A model generated the notes under the pieces. That model worked only from the letters and a program-made list of their open reading frames with translations. It made no database searches and had not been told where the DNA came from. 64,000 nucleotides of DNA, taken from NCBI GenBank assembly GCA_047974565.1, contig JBKECN010000010.1, positions 14,776 through 78,775 of the forward strand. Direction: 5' to 3'. This document shows, piece after piece, positions 25,195 to 32,929 of the stretch (positions within the stretch are counted from its first letter, which is position 1; every line of letters starts with the position of its first letter). The position numbers were made by a program, and so were the translations under genes. The stretch comes from JBDIAG01 sp047974565 (GTDB lineage Bacteria; Actinomycetota; Actinomycetes; Actinomycetales; CAWJMD01).

Positions 25195-26620
25195 CTGGTG
25201 TACGGAAATGGGTGCCAGGGACGCAATAGTGTTCACTGGGTCGGCCTCGGGCGGGCCCCGGCGATGAGGTGCCCGGCTCGGCAGTGGGGTGGCGGTGTCG
25301 CTGGTGGCCAAACGTCGCCCTGGTCACGAAACTGCGCTCGTGGCCACGAGACGTCGGCGCTACGGCCACGCCACACCTGACCCCAGTCGCGAAGTGCGGC
25401 TTCGTTGCGCACGAACGGCGCCGACCCGGGTCTGGTGTACGGAAATGCGTCCCACGGACGCGACAGTGTTCATTGGGGTGGTCTGGGCCGCTTGGGCGGG
25501 GCCTGGTGTACGGAAATGCGTCCCACAGACGCGAAAGTGTTCACCGGGTCGGCCTCAGGCGGCTCCCCGGCGACGCAGTGCCCGGCTCGGCAGTGGTGTG
25601 GCGGTGTGGCCGGTGGCCAAACGTCGCCCTGGTCACGAAGTTGCGCCTGCGGCGACGAGATGTCGGCGGCCCGGCCACGCCACACCTGACCCCAGTCGCG
25701 AAGTGCGGCTTGGTTGCGCACGAAGGGCGCCGACCCGGGCCTGGTGTACGGAAATGGGTGCCACAGACGCGAAAGTGTTCACTGGAGTGGTCTGGGCCGC
25801 TGGGCGTGGTCTGGTGTACGGAAATGGGTCCCACGGACGCGAAAGTGTTCACCGGAGTGGTCTGGGCCGCTGGGGGTGTGGCTGGGCCTGGCCTGGTGTA
25901 CGGAAATGCGTCTCACGTACGCGAAAGTGTTCACTGGTCGGCCTCAGGCGGCTCCCCGGCGACGAAGTGCCCGGCTCGGCAGTGGGGTGGAGGTGTCGCC
26001 GGTGGCCAAACGTCGCCCTGGTCACGAAACTGCGCCCGCGGCCACGAGATGTCGGCGGCCCGGCCACGCCACACCTGCCCCCAGCCGCGAAGTGCGGCTT
26101 CGTTGCGCACGAAGGGCGCCGACCTGGGTCTGGTGTACGGAAATGGGTCTCACGGACGCGAAAGTGTTCACTGGAGTGGTCTGGGCCGCTGGGCGGGGTC
26201 TGGTGTACGGAAATGGGTGCCACGGACGCGAAAGTGTTCACTGGGGTGGTCTGGTCCGGTGGGCGTGGTCTGGTGTACGGAAATGCGTCTCACGGACGCG
26301 AAAGTGTTCACTGGGTGGTCTGGTCCGGTGGGCGTGGTCTGGTGTACGGAAATGGGTCCCACAGGCACGAAAGTGTTCATTGGGGTGGTCTGGGCCGCTG
26401 GGCGTGGCCCGGTGTACGGAAATGGGTCCCACGGACGCGAGAGTGTTCACTGGGGTGGTCCGGGCGTCGTGCTGGCCGCTGGGCGTGGCCTGGTGTAGGG
26501 AAATGGGTCTCACGGACGCGAAAGTGTTCACCGGGGTTGGTCCGGGCCGTCGTGCTGGCCGCTGGGCGTGGTCCGGTGTACGGAAATGTGCCCCACGGAC
26601 GCGAGTGATCACTGGGGTGG
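25195..26620 (+). repeat. Repeat array A: 13 copies of a two-module intergenic repeat
   Basis: Thirteen copies of a conserved core (starting GTGTACGGAAATG and ending GTGTTCACTGG) have their TACGG at 25201, 25438, 25509, 25747, 25817, 25899, 26136, 26206, 26276, 26345, 26415, 26496 and 26579. Spacings are about 70 (69-71), about 82, or about 237 bp. The 237-bp intervals hold a second module of about 167 bp (containing TGGCCAAACGTC, CCTGGTCACGAA, GTTGCGCACGAA), present three times. Because the basic period is not a multiple of three, the long open frames here (up to 439 codons) are not genes. The array fills the gap between the 3' ends of arsR and the arsI/cadI-like gene. Confidence 0.93.
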
Positions 26621-26690
26621 TCTCGGCGGCTCCTGGCCAGGAAGTGTCAACTTGGCCGCGGTGGTCATTCGTGAAATGGGGCGTGGGAAG

Positions 26691-27152
26691 TCAGGTGCAG
26701 CAAGCTGTTTCGACGGCGACGGGTTCGGTCGAGGAGTCCTGTGCCGGCGCGTAGCCGGGGTTCTGGTCCGGCTCGTCGTCGGTGATGGTGTAGAACTCCC
26801 AGCGCGCCCCCGCGGGGTCACTCACCCAGGTCTTGGTCTGGCGCGCATGGCAGCACACCGTGTCGTCCTCGTCGAACGTTGCCAGTCCTGCCGCGACGAC
26901 TCGTTTCCGGGCCGTCGCCACCTCCGCCGCCGAGTCGAGTTCGACGCCGAGGTGGTTGAGCGCATGATCCGGGCCGGTGCCCCGCTCCTGCGGCGAGACC
27001 TCGAACAGCACGAGCTTCAGGGGCGGTTCGCTCACCTCGAAGTTGGCGTACCCCGGACGCCGTTTGTGGGGGCTGACCCCGAACAGGGTGGAGTAGAAGG
27101 CGACGGAGGCCTCCAGGTCGCAGACGTTGAGGGCCAGTTGCACACGTGCCAT
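26691..27152 (-). CDS. arsI: ArsI/CadI-like VOC-family enzyme (C-As lyase type)
   Basis: A 153-residue vicinal-oxygen-chelate fold enzyme matching the CadI/ArsI family; ArsI uses Fe(II) and O2 to cleave the carbon-arsenic bond of trivalent organoarsenicals, CadI is its cadmium-induced mycobacterial relative. Expected metal ligands are Q5, H67 and E119; the vicinal cysteines C100-C101 (TVCCHARQTK) that bind the arsenical are present, and further cysteines end the protein (ETACCT). The ATG at 27152 has GAAGGAG upstream; the longer frame to 27299 lacks support. A TATCGA-N14-TCGAGA element lies about 80 bp upstream, matching the arsR operator. arsI versus cadI cannot be settled by sequence alone. 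Confidence 0.88.
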   Translation of the reverse strand: MARVQLALNVCDLEASVAFYSTLFGVSPHKRRPGYANFEVSEPPLKLVLFEVSPQERGTGPDHALNHLGVELDSAAEVATARKRVVAAGLATFDEDDTVCCHARQTKTWVSDPAGARWEFYTITDDEPDQNPGYAPAQDSSTEPVAVETACCT

Positions 27153-27228
27153 GGCAGTTTCTCCTTCGGGGCGATCGCGGAACGCCGCTCGACCGGTACG
27201 GGTCGGGCGGGGTGGTGACCACCCAAGA

Positions 27229-27254
27229 TCTCGACATATTGATGAACGTCGATA
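27229..27254 (-). promoter_or_regulatory. Candidate ArsR operator upstream of arsI/cadI-like gene
   Basis: Read on the minus strand, TATCGA (27254-27249) is followed after 14 bases by TCGAGA (27234-27229). This repeats the spacing and half-site of the element in front of arsR 2.5 kb away. The spacer is AT-rich (contains ATCAATAT), as in many ArsR-family operators. Confidence 0.6.
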
Positions 27255-27290
27255 CAACGTTCGCATGTGCGGTTCAGCGGTGTCAACCAG

Positions 27291-27455
27291 TCGCTCCACG
27301 TGAGCAGGCGCGTGGCCGTCCGTCAGGGGGTGTCTGTTGCTGGCGCCAGAGTCGCTCCACGTGCGCAGGCGTGTGGTCGTCCATCACGGGGGCGCCCGTT
27401 GCTGGCACCAGGGTCTCTCCAACGTGCGCAGGCGCGTGGTCTGGTCGACTCGCTT
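27291..27455. repeat. 61-bp imperfect tandem repeat
   Basis: Three imperfect units with period 61 (27291, 27352, 27413) share TCGCTCCACGTGCGCAGGCG and TGTTGCTGGC blocks; the third is cut short. They occupy the middle of the 314-bp gap between the arsI-like gene (divergent) and the DUF2516 gene. The left part of the gap holds the ArsR-type operator. Confidence 0.75.
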
Positions 27456-27466
27456 ACCATTGCGGG

Positions 27467-27793
27467 ATGGAGATGGTGGCTCAGGCGCAGTCCTTGGTAC
27501 TGCTCGTGCTCGGCATCGGCGCGCTGGTGCTGCAGATCTACTGCCTGGTCGACGCGGCTCGTCGCAGGCCGGATGCCTTCCCGGCCACCGGTAACCAGAC
27601 CAAGGTGTTCTGGATGGTGCTGCTCGGGGTGTGCGCCGCCATCGCCTTCGTGTCGATCTTCTCCCCGCTGGGCATCTTCAGCCTGATCGGGCTGGTGGCT
27701 GCCGGGGTGTACCTGTTCAAGGTGCGTCCGGGAATCATCCAGATCACCGGAGGCGGGCGTCCCGGCGCCTCCGGCCCCTACGGCGGATGGTGA
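27467..27793 (+). CDS. DUF2516-family small membrane protein
   Basis: A 108-residue protein with three hydrophobic segments (about 6-28, 48-66, 70-88) and a short polar Gly/Pro-rich tail, matching the actinobacterial DUF2516 family of unknown function. In mycobacteria a protein of this kind follows hbhA directly; here the asparaginase, dtd and ars genes and a repeat array lie between them. ATGs at 27467 and 27473 are both possible; 27467 follows GCGGG. Confidence 0.82.
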   Translation: MEMVAQAQSLVLLVLGIGALVLQIYCLVDAARRRPDAFPATGNQTKVFWMVLLGVCAAIAFVSIFSPLGIFSLIGLVAAGVYLFKVRPGIIQITGGGRPGASGPYGGW

Positions 27794-27873
27794 GACTCTC
27801 TCGAGTGGCTGGCGGCGCACGTCGGTCGGCAGATCTGGGCGCGCGGGCACCCTCGGGGCGCGGCCGGTAGCGC

Positions 27874-28764
27874 TCAGCGCACCGCTGACCAGGGCACGCT
27901 CACCTCGCCCAGGCGCCAGCGCGCCGGGGAGTTCAGGATCGGCCACCCGTCCTCGCGGATCGTCTCGACCGCGCGGGAAAAGCGTTGGCGGGCGCCGAAC
28001 GTCGCCAAGGCTGCGGCATGCGTCCAGGCTGTGTCCAGGGCCGTGAGCAAGGCGTGGACGCGCTCGCCCGGGACGTTGCGGTGGATGAGCACCTTCGGCA
28101 ACCGCTGGGCCACCGTTCCCGGGGCGTCCAGACCGGCCAGCCGCATCGACAGGGTCAGCGACACGGGCTCCGGCTCTGCGACTGTGCCCGTCGGCGTGCC
28201 GCCCCTGATCGCGGTCGGCACCGAGGCCGCCGCCTGCGTCGTCCCGACGGCCGGCAGCGCGAGCCAGGACGCCAGCCGGCCCACCTCGTCACAGGTCGCG
28301 TCGACGAGCACTCCCTGGGGATGCAGCGCCCGGCACACCATCGCCCAGCCGGCCGCCACCTCCTCCACCGGGTACTGCCGCCACACGTTCGCCGCCCGCA
28401 CCAGGATCGGGCGACGACCGGCGACCGGACCCAGCTCGAAACCACCCAGCGCGAAATCGATCCTCTCGTCCCCGCCGAGGCGATCCAGCATGGCCCGCGC
28501 GGTCCGCACCCGGTCGGGGTCGATCTCGAGTCCCAGCACGTGCACGTCCGGCCTGATCCGGCGAAGCCGGCGGGACAGTTCCACGGTGGTGACCGCCGAG
28601 GCCCCGAAGCCGAGATCCACCACAAGGGGATCGTCGGCCCGGCGCAGGGTGCGAGCCATGTCACCGGAGACCAGCCAACGGTCGATCCGGCGTAATCGGT
28701 TGGCGCCTGTGGTGCCGCGAGTCGGCTGCCCGACCGGCCGCGCGCGGCGATCGGGGGACGGCAC
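27874..28764 (-). CDS. SAM-dependent methyltransferase-like protein
   Basis: A 296-residue class I methyltransferase fold protein. Motif I is VVDLGFGASAVTTVEL (near residues 48-63), followed by GLEIDPDRV (motif II acidic residue) and a motif IV-like region. The C-terminal half is less typical and Ala-rich. The substrate is unknown. The GTG at 28764 is chosen because it directly precedes the Arg/Pro-rich N-terminal region and leaves only 36 bp to the divergent mshA start, so the two genes share a promoter region. A much longer in-frame reading runs antisense through mshA and is not real. Confidence 0.78.
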   Translation of the reverse strand: MPSPDRRARPVGQPTRGTTGANRLRRIDRWLVSGDMARTLRRADDPLVVDLGFGASAVTTVELSRRLRRIRPDVHVLGLEIDPDRVRTARAMLDRLGGDERIDFALGGFELGPVAGRRPILVRAANVWRQYPVEEVAAGWAMVCRALHPQGVLVDATCDEVGRLASWLALPAVGTTQAAASVPTAIRGGTPTGTVAEPEPVSLTLSMRLAGLDAPGTVAQRLPKVLIHRNVPGERVHALLTALDTAWTHAAALATFGARQRFSRAVETIREDGWPILNSPARWRLGEVSVPWSAVR

Positions 28765-28800
28765 GACGACGAGGCTATCGGCCTGCGTTAGCGTCAGCAC

Positions 28801-30180
28801 GTGTCCGCCCTCGTGTCCTCGACTCCACTGCCGCGCCGGGTCGCGATGCTCAGCGTGCACACCTCGCCGCTGGAACAACCGGGAACCGGCGACGCCGGCG
28901 GCATGAACGTCTACGTGGTCGAACTCTCCAAGGGGTTGGCCAGGCGCGGGGTCGAGGTCGAGATCTTCACCCGGGCCACCTCCACCGAGGCCCCGGACGT
29001 CGACTCGCCCGTCGAACTGTGCCCGGGGGTCTGGGTGCGCCATGTGCTGGCCGGGCCCTTGTCCGGCCTTTCCAAGGACGACCTGCCGGGCCAACTCTGC
29101 GCCTTCACCGCCGGGGTGATGCGGGCGGAGGCCTTCGGCTCCTTCGGGCCCGGTGCCGGGGTCACCTCGGCCCGACCGTTCTACGACGTGGTCCATTCGC
29201 ACTACTGGCTGTCCGGGCAGGTGGGCTGGTTGGTGGCCGACCGGTGGAACGTGCCGCTGGTGCACTCCATGCACACGATGGCCAAGGTGAAGAATGCCGC
29301 GCTGGCCGAGGGGGACCGTCCCGAGCCGGCGGGCCGTCAGATCGGGGAGGAGCAGGTGGTGGCCGCGGCCGACCGGCTGATCGCCAACACCCGCACCGAG
29401 GCGCGGGAACTGATCGACCTGTACGGCGCCTCCCCGGACCGGGTCGAGGTGGTGCATCCCGGGGTCGATCTGCACACCTTCACCCCGTTGCCCGGCGCCG
29501 GACTCGCCGATGGGCACGAACAGGCACGGGCCGCGCTGCGTCGCCGGCTGGACCTGCCGCCGCAGGCGCACATCCTGATGTTCGCCGGACGGATGCAGCC
29601 GCTGAAGGGTCCCGACGTGCTGATCAGGGCGGCCGCGCAGATGCTGCGCGCCGATCCCGGGCTGCGGGGCAGGCTGGTCGTCGTGCTGATCGGCGGGCCG
29701 AGCGGAAGCGGCCTCGCCCACCCCACCGCCGAACTTGATCTGGCCGCCTCCCTCGGGTTGATCGGGGTGCCCGGCGTGGAGGACGTGGTGCGTTTCCGGC
29801 CGCCGATGCCGCGCGCGGACCTCGCGGCCCACTTCCGGGCTGCGGACCTGGTCGCGGTGCCCAGCCACAGCGAGTCCTTCGGCCTGGTCGCCCTGGAGGC
29901 CCAGGCCTGCGGCACCCCTGTAGTGGCCGCCGCGGTTGGCGGACTCGTGGTCGCGGTCGACGACGAACGCAGCGGCGTGCTCGTGCCCGGGCACGACCCG
30001 GTCCGCTGGGCACAGGTGCTGAGCGAGCTGGTGGCCGATCCGGCTCGGCTGCGCAGGCTTGGGCAGGGAGCGCTGGTGCAGGCCGAACGCTTCGGCTGGG
30101 ACGCCTGCGTCGAGGCGATGCTCGGGGTGTACTCGGGCGCGCGTCGAGAGCGCCTGGCGCGCTTGGAGCTTGCCCAGTGA
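28801..30180 (+). CDS. mshA: MshA, mycothiol glycosyltransferase
   Basis: First committed step of mycothiol synthesis: transfers GlcNAc from UDP-GlcNAc to inositol-3-phosphate. A 459-residue GT-B fold, family GT4 protein. Seen: the N-terminal TSPLEQPGTGDAGGMNVYVVEL glycine-rich loop, HSHYWLSG, and the C-terminal donor-site ESFGLVALEAQACGTPVVAA (E-x7-E motif, near 360-380). The GTG at 28801 fits the family. It overlaps the ybjN-like gene by GTGA, so the mshA-ybjN-gpmA run is one unit, as in mycobacteria. Confidence 0.97.
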   Translation: MSALVSSTPLPRRVAMLSVHTSPLEQPGTGDAGGMNVYVVELSKGLARRGVEVEIFTRATSTEAPDVDSPVELCPGVWVRHVLAGPLSGLSKDDLPGQLCAFTAGVMRAEAFGSFGPGAGVTSARPFYDVVHSHYWLSGQVGWLVADRWNVPLVHSMHTMAKVKNAALAEGDRPEPAGRQIGEEQVVAAADRLIANTRTEARELIDLYGASPDRVEVVHPGVDLHTFTPLPGAGLADGHEQARAALRRRLDLPPQAHILMFAGRMQPLKGPDVLIRAAAQMLRADPGLRGRLVVVLIGGPSGSGLAHPTAELDLAASLGLIGVPGVEDVVRFRPPMPRADLAAHFRAADLVAVPSHSESFGLVALEAQACGTPVVAAAVGGLVVAVDDERSGVLVPGHDPVRWAQVLSELVADPARLRRLGQGALVQAERFGWDACVEAMLGVYSGARRERLARLELAQ

Positions 30181-30803
30181 GCCAGGCCGTCACCGTGGAT
30201 GAAGCCCGAAAACTGGTCGGGCAGTGGCTCGCTGAGCTCGGCGAGCTGGAGCCGGTACCCGGTGCCCATGGCAAACCCGTTGGCGTGCAGGTGGAACCAG
30301 GCACCAGGCCCGGTGAGTTCGTCGTTCAGTTGCCGGGTTCGGTCCGGTTGCTGGTGCCGATATCGGTTCTGGTGGGCGGCAAGTCGGTCGAAGTCTCGGC
30401 CTTCGTCTGCCGCAACCCGGAGGAGCACCACGAAGAGGTCTTCCGCTGGCTGCTCTCCCGCAATGCGCGGATGCGGATGGTGGCCTTCGCCCTCGACCGG
30501 TTGGGCGACATTTTCGTCCAGGGCCGACTACCGGTGCAGCAGTTGACGGCCGAGTCCTTCGACGAACTGCTCGGCGAGGCCCTGGACGTGGCGGACCGCT
30601 CCTTCAACGAGATCATCTCCCGCGGGTTCGCCAGCTCGGTGCGGGCCGAGTACGCCTGGCGAGTCTCGCGTGGGCTCTCCACTCGCAACCTCGACGCCTT
30701 CTCCCACCTCATCGACGCCGAGCCGGACGAGACGCCCGACGAGTCCGCACCCTCACGCCCGCCGTCCGAACCCCGGTCCGAAGGTCCACCAACGCCGTCG
30801 TGA
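30177..30803 (+). CDS. YbjN-domain protein
   Basis: A 208-residue cytoplasmic protein with a type III secretion chaperone-like (YbjN) fold, function unknown. Conserved features are the central LPGSVRLLVPISVLVG strand region, the ARMRMVAFALDRLGDIFVQG segment and the helical C-terminal domain, then a Pro/Glu-rich tail of about 35 residues. It overlaps mshA upstream and is followed by gpmA, the arrangement typical of actinobacteria. Confidence 0.88.
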   Translation: MSQAVTVDEARKLVGQWLAELGELEPVPGAHGKPVGVQVEPGTRPGEFVVQLPGSVRLLVPISVLVGGKSVEVSAFVCRNPEEHHEEVFRWLLSRNARMRMVAFALDRLGDIFVQGRLPVQQLTAESFDELLGEALDVADRSFNEIISRGFASSVRAEYAWRVSRGLSTRNLDAFSHLIDAEPDETPDESAPSRPPSEPRSEGPPTPS

Positions 30804-30820
30804 GCACTAGGGTGGCGCGC

Positions 30821-31561
30821 ATGACCTACACCCTCATCCTGCTGCGCCACGGCGAGAGCGAATGGAATGCCAAGAACCTGTTCACCGGCTGGGTCGACGT
30901 GGCCCTGTCGGACAAGGGCAAGGCGGAGGCGAGCCGCGGCGGAGAACTGTTGAAGGACGCCGGGGTGCTGCCTGACATCGTGCACACCTCGCTGCAGCGC
31001 CGGGCGATCATGACCGCGAACCTGGCTCTGGACTCCGCCGACCGGCACTGGATCCCGGTCAAGCGCAGTTGGCGCCTCAACGAACGGCACTACGGGGCGC
31101 TGCAGGGCAAGGACAAGAAGCAGACCCTGGCCGAGTTCGGTGAAGAGCAGTTCATGTTGTGGCGGCGTTCGTACGACACCCCGCCGCCGCCCATCGAGAA
31201 GGGTTCGGAGTTCAGCCAGGACGCCGACCCTCGCTACGCCGACCTCGGCGACGAGATGCCGATGACCGAATGCCTCAAGGACGTGGGCGCGCGGATGCTG
31301 CCCTACTGGGAGGCTGAGATCGTGCCTGACCTGCAGGCGGGCAAGACGGTGCTCGTCGCCGCCCACGGCAACTCTCTGCGCGCCCTGGTCAAGCACCTCG
31401 ACGGCATCTCCGACGAGGACATCGCCGGCCTCAACATCCCCACCGGCATCCCGCTGCGCTACACCCTCGGCGAGGACCTCGCCCCGGTCGGCCCCGGCGA
31501 GTACCTCGACCCGGACGCCGCCGCGGCGGCGATCTCCGCGGTCGCCAATCAGGGACGCTGA
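30821..31561 (+). CDS. gpmA: 2,3-bisphosphoglycerate-dependent phosphoglycerate mutase
   Basis: Glycolysis/gluconeogenesis: interconverts 3- and 2-phosphoglycerate through a phosphohistidine. A 246-residue protein starting MTYTLILLRHGESEWN, with the catalytic RHGE at 9-12 and the second active-site His in AAHGNSLRALVKHL near residue 184. ATG 30821 is preferred since it gives the family start; the GTG at 30800, overlapping the ybjN-like stop, would add MSTRVAR. Third gene of the mshA unit. Confidence 0.96.
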   Translation: MTYTLILLRHGESEWNAKNLFTGWVDVALSDKGKAEASRGGELLKDAGVLPDIVHTSLQRRAIMTANLALDSADRHWIPVKRSWRLNERHYGALQGKDKKQTLAEFGEEQFMLWRRSYDTPPPPIEKGSEFSQDADPRYADLGDEMPMTECLKDVGARMLPYWEAEIVPDLQAGKTVLVAAHGNSLRALVKHLDGISDEDIAGLNIPTGIPLRYTLGEDLAPVGPGEYLDPDAAAAAISAVANQGR

Positions 31562-31597
31562 GGCCGGGCCCGCAAGCGGCTGGGGCGAGACGTACCC

Positions 31598-31630
31598 GCC
31601 CGGTGAACGACGACACACACGAATGTGAAC
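31598..31630. promoter_or_regulatory. Candidate PHO box upstream of senX3
   Basis: Three consecutive 11-bp units, GCCCGGTGAAC (31598-31608), GACGACACACA (31609-31619) and CGAATGTGAAC (31620-31630); the outer two share GTGAAC. On the other strand these are GTTCAC repeats at 22-bp spacing, the form of the PhoP/RegX3 binding site in actinobacteria. It lies 61 bp before the senX3 start, fitting autoregulation by RegX3 under phosphate limitation (inferred). Confidence 0.6.
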
Positions 31631-31690
31631 AGTTGAGCGGTCCAGGCTGGTCGTCCGGTGGGGGCCGCCGCCGGGTCCTACAGTGGTGGG

Positions 31691-32929
31691 GTGCAATGGG
31701 AGGTGGCCGTCCTGGCCTTTGGGCTTGCCTGCCTCGTTCTCGGAGTCGCGAGCGTCGCCCACGCGCGTAGCCAGCTGAGCCGGCTGGACTACGACGTCGT
31801 GCCCGCCTGGGACGACTCGCTGCCGTCCGGAGCGGCTGAGGTATTGGCGGCCCTGTCCTCGGCGGTCGTCGTCGTCGACACCGCCGAGCGGGTGGTCAAG
31901 GCCACCGCCGCCGCCTTCGCCCTCGGCTTGGCCCGGGACGGGCGGTTGCACCCTGACCTGGCGGTGATCGTGCGCCAGGTACAGGTCACCGGGCTGGCGC
32001 AGGAACGCGAACTCGAGTTGCCTCGCGGTGGGCTGGCCGGTGGCCCGGGCACCACCCAACTGCTCGACGTGCGGGTGGTACCGCTGGGCTCGTTGCATGT
32101 CCTGGTGCTGGCCGAGGACCGTACCGAGGCCCGTCGGGTCGAAGAGGTTCGCCGCGACTTCGCCGCCAACGTCTCGCACGAATTGAAGACCCCGGTCGGC
32201 GCTATCTCACTGCTCTCGGAGAGCCTGACGGTGGCAGCGGACGATCCCGAGACCGTGCTGCGCTTCGCGTCCCGGCTGGAGAAGGAGTCGGCCCGGCTCA
32301 GCGTGCTCGTCCAGGACATCATCGACCTGTCAAAACTGCAGTCTGCGGCCGGCCTGATCCGCCCCGAACTGGTGAGCCTGGACGAACTCGCTGCCGAGAC
32401 GGTCGACCGGGTACGAACCGCGGCGGACACCAAGAACATCGTCATCGCCGTCGACGTGAGTTCCGGTCTGGCCGTCTTCGGCGACCACGGGCTGTTGCGT
32501 ACGGCGATGGGCAATCTGGTGGAGAACGCCGTGCACTACTCCGAGCCGGGAACCCGGATCACCGTGGTGATGCGCCGAGTGGCCAACCTGGTCGAGATCG
32601 CGGTGGCGGACGAGGGCATCGGCATCTCGGCAGTCGATACCGAGCGGGTCTTCGAGCGGTTCTTCCGGGTGGACAAGGCGCGCAGCCGGGCCACTGGAGG
32701 CACCGGGCTCGGCTTGAGTATCGTCAAGCACATCGCCGCCAACCACGGTGGCGAGGTGACGGTGGAGTCCGAACTCGGGCGCGGCTCCACCTTCACCCTC
32801 AGACTTCCGGCGGCACCCTCCGAGCGTGGTGCCAACCGGCCCCAGGCGACCGCGGTCGCCGCCCCCCGCAACCCCCCCAGGGTGGCCGCGCTGCGCGCCG
32901 CCCGTCCGGCACGGAAGGCAGGCGCCTGA
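31691..32929 (+). CDS. senX3: SenX3, phosphate-responsive sensor histidine kinase
   Basis: Membrane kinase of the SenX3-RegX3 two-component system. A 412-residue protein with one N-terminal membrane helix (about 4-24), a PAS-like region (about 45-145), the phosphoacceptor H163 in NVSHELKTPVGA, and the ATPase domain with NLVENAVHYSEPG (N box), ADEGIGI (G1) and GGTGLGLSIVKHI (G2). A Pro/Arg-rich tail follows. GTG 31691 puts the membrane helix at the very N-terminus. The regX3 ATG follows the stop without a gap. Confidence 0.94.
   Translation: MQWEVAVLAFGLACLVLGVASVAHARSQLSRLDYDVVPAWDDSLPSGAAEVLAALSSAVVVVDTAERVVKATAAAFALGLARDGRLHPDLAVIVRQVQVTGLAQERELELPRGGLAGGPGTTQLLDVRVVPLGSLHVLVLAEDRTEARRVEEVRRDFAANVSHELKTPVGAISLLSESLTVAADDPETVLRFASRLEKESARLSVLVQDIIDLSKLQSAAGLIRPELVSLDELAAETVDRVRTAADTKNIVIAVDVSSGLAVFGDHGLLRTAMGNLVENAVHYSEPGTRITVVMRRVANLVEIAVADEGIGISAVDTERVFERFFRVDKARSRATGGTGLGLSIVKHIAANHGGEVTVESELGRGSTFTLRLPAAPSERGANRPQATAVAAPRNPPRVAALRAARPARKAGA

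Noticed and set aside
25195..26620. CRISPR array
   Set aside because: Repeats are imperfect, the 70-bp spacing has no unique spacers, the linking sequence is itself repeated, and no cas gene is in the window.
25269..26754. Long plus-strand open frames (up to 439 codons) in array A with repeated VYGN-GSHGRESVHW-like peptides
   Set aside because: The repeat period is mostly 69-71 or 81-83 bp, so the reading frame changes from unit to unit; all three frames are open because of high GC, and there is no ribosome site or fold-like composition.
27874..29994. A 706-codon minus-strand frame extending the methyltransferase gene
   Set aside because: Everything upstream of about 28764 is antisense to mshA and has the His/Gln/Gly-rich look of a shadow frame.
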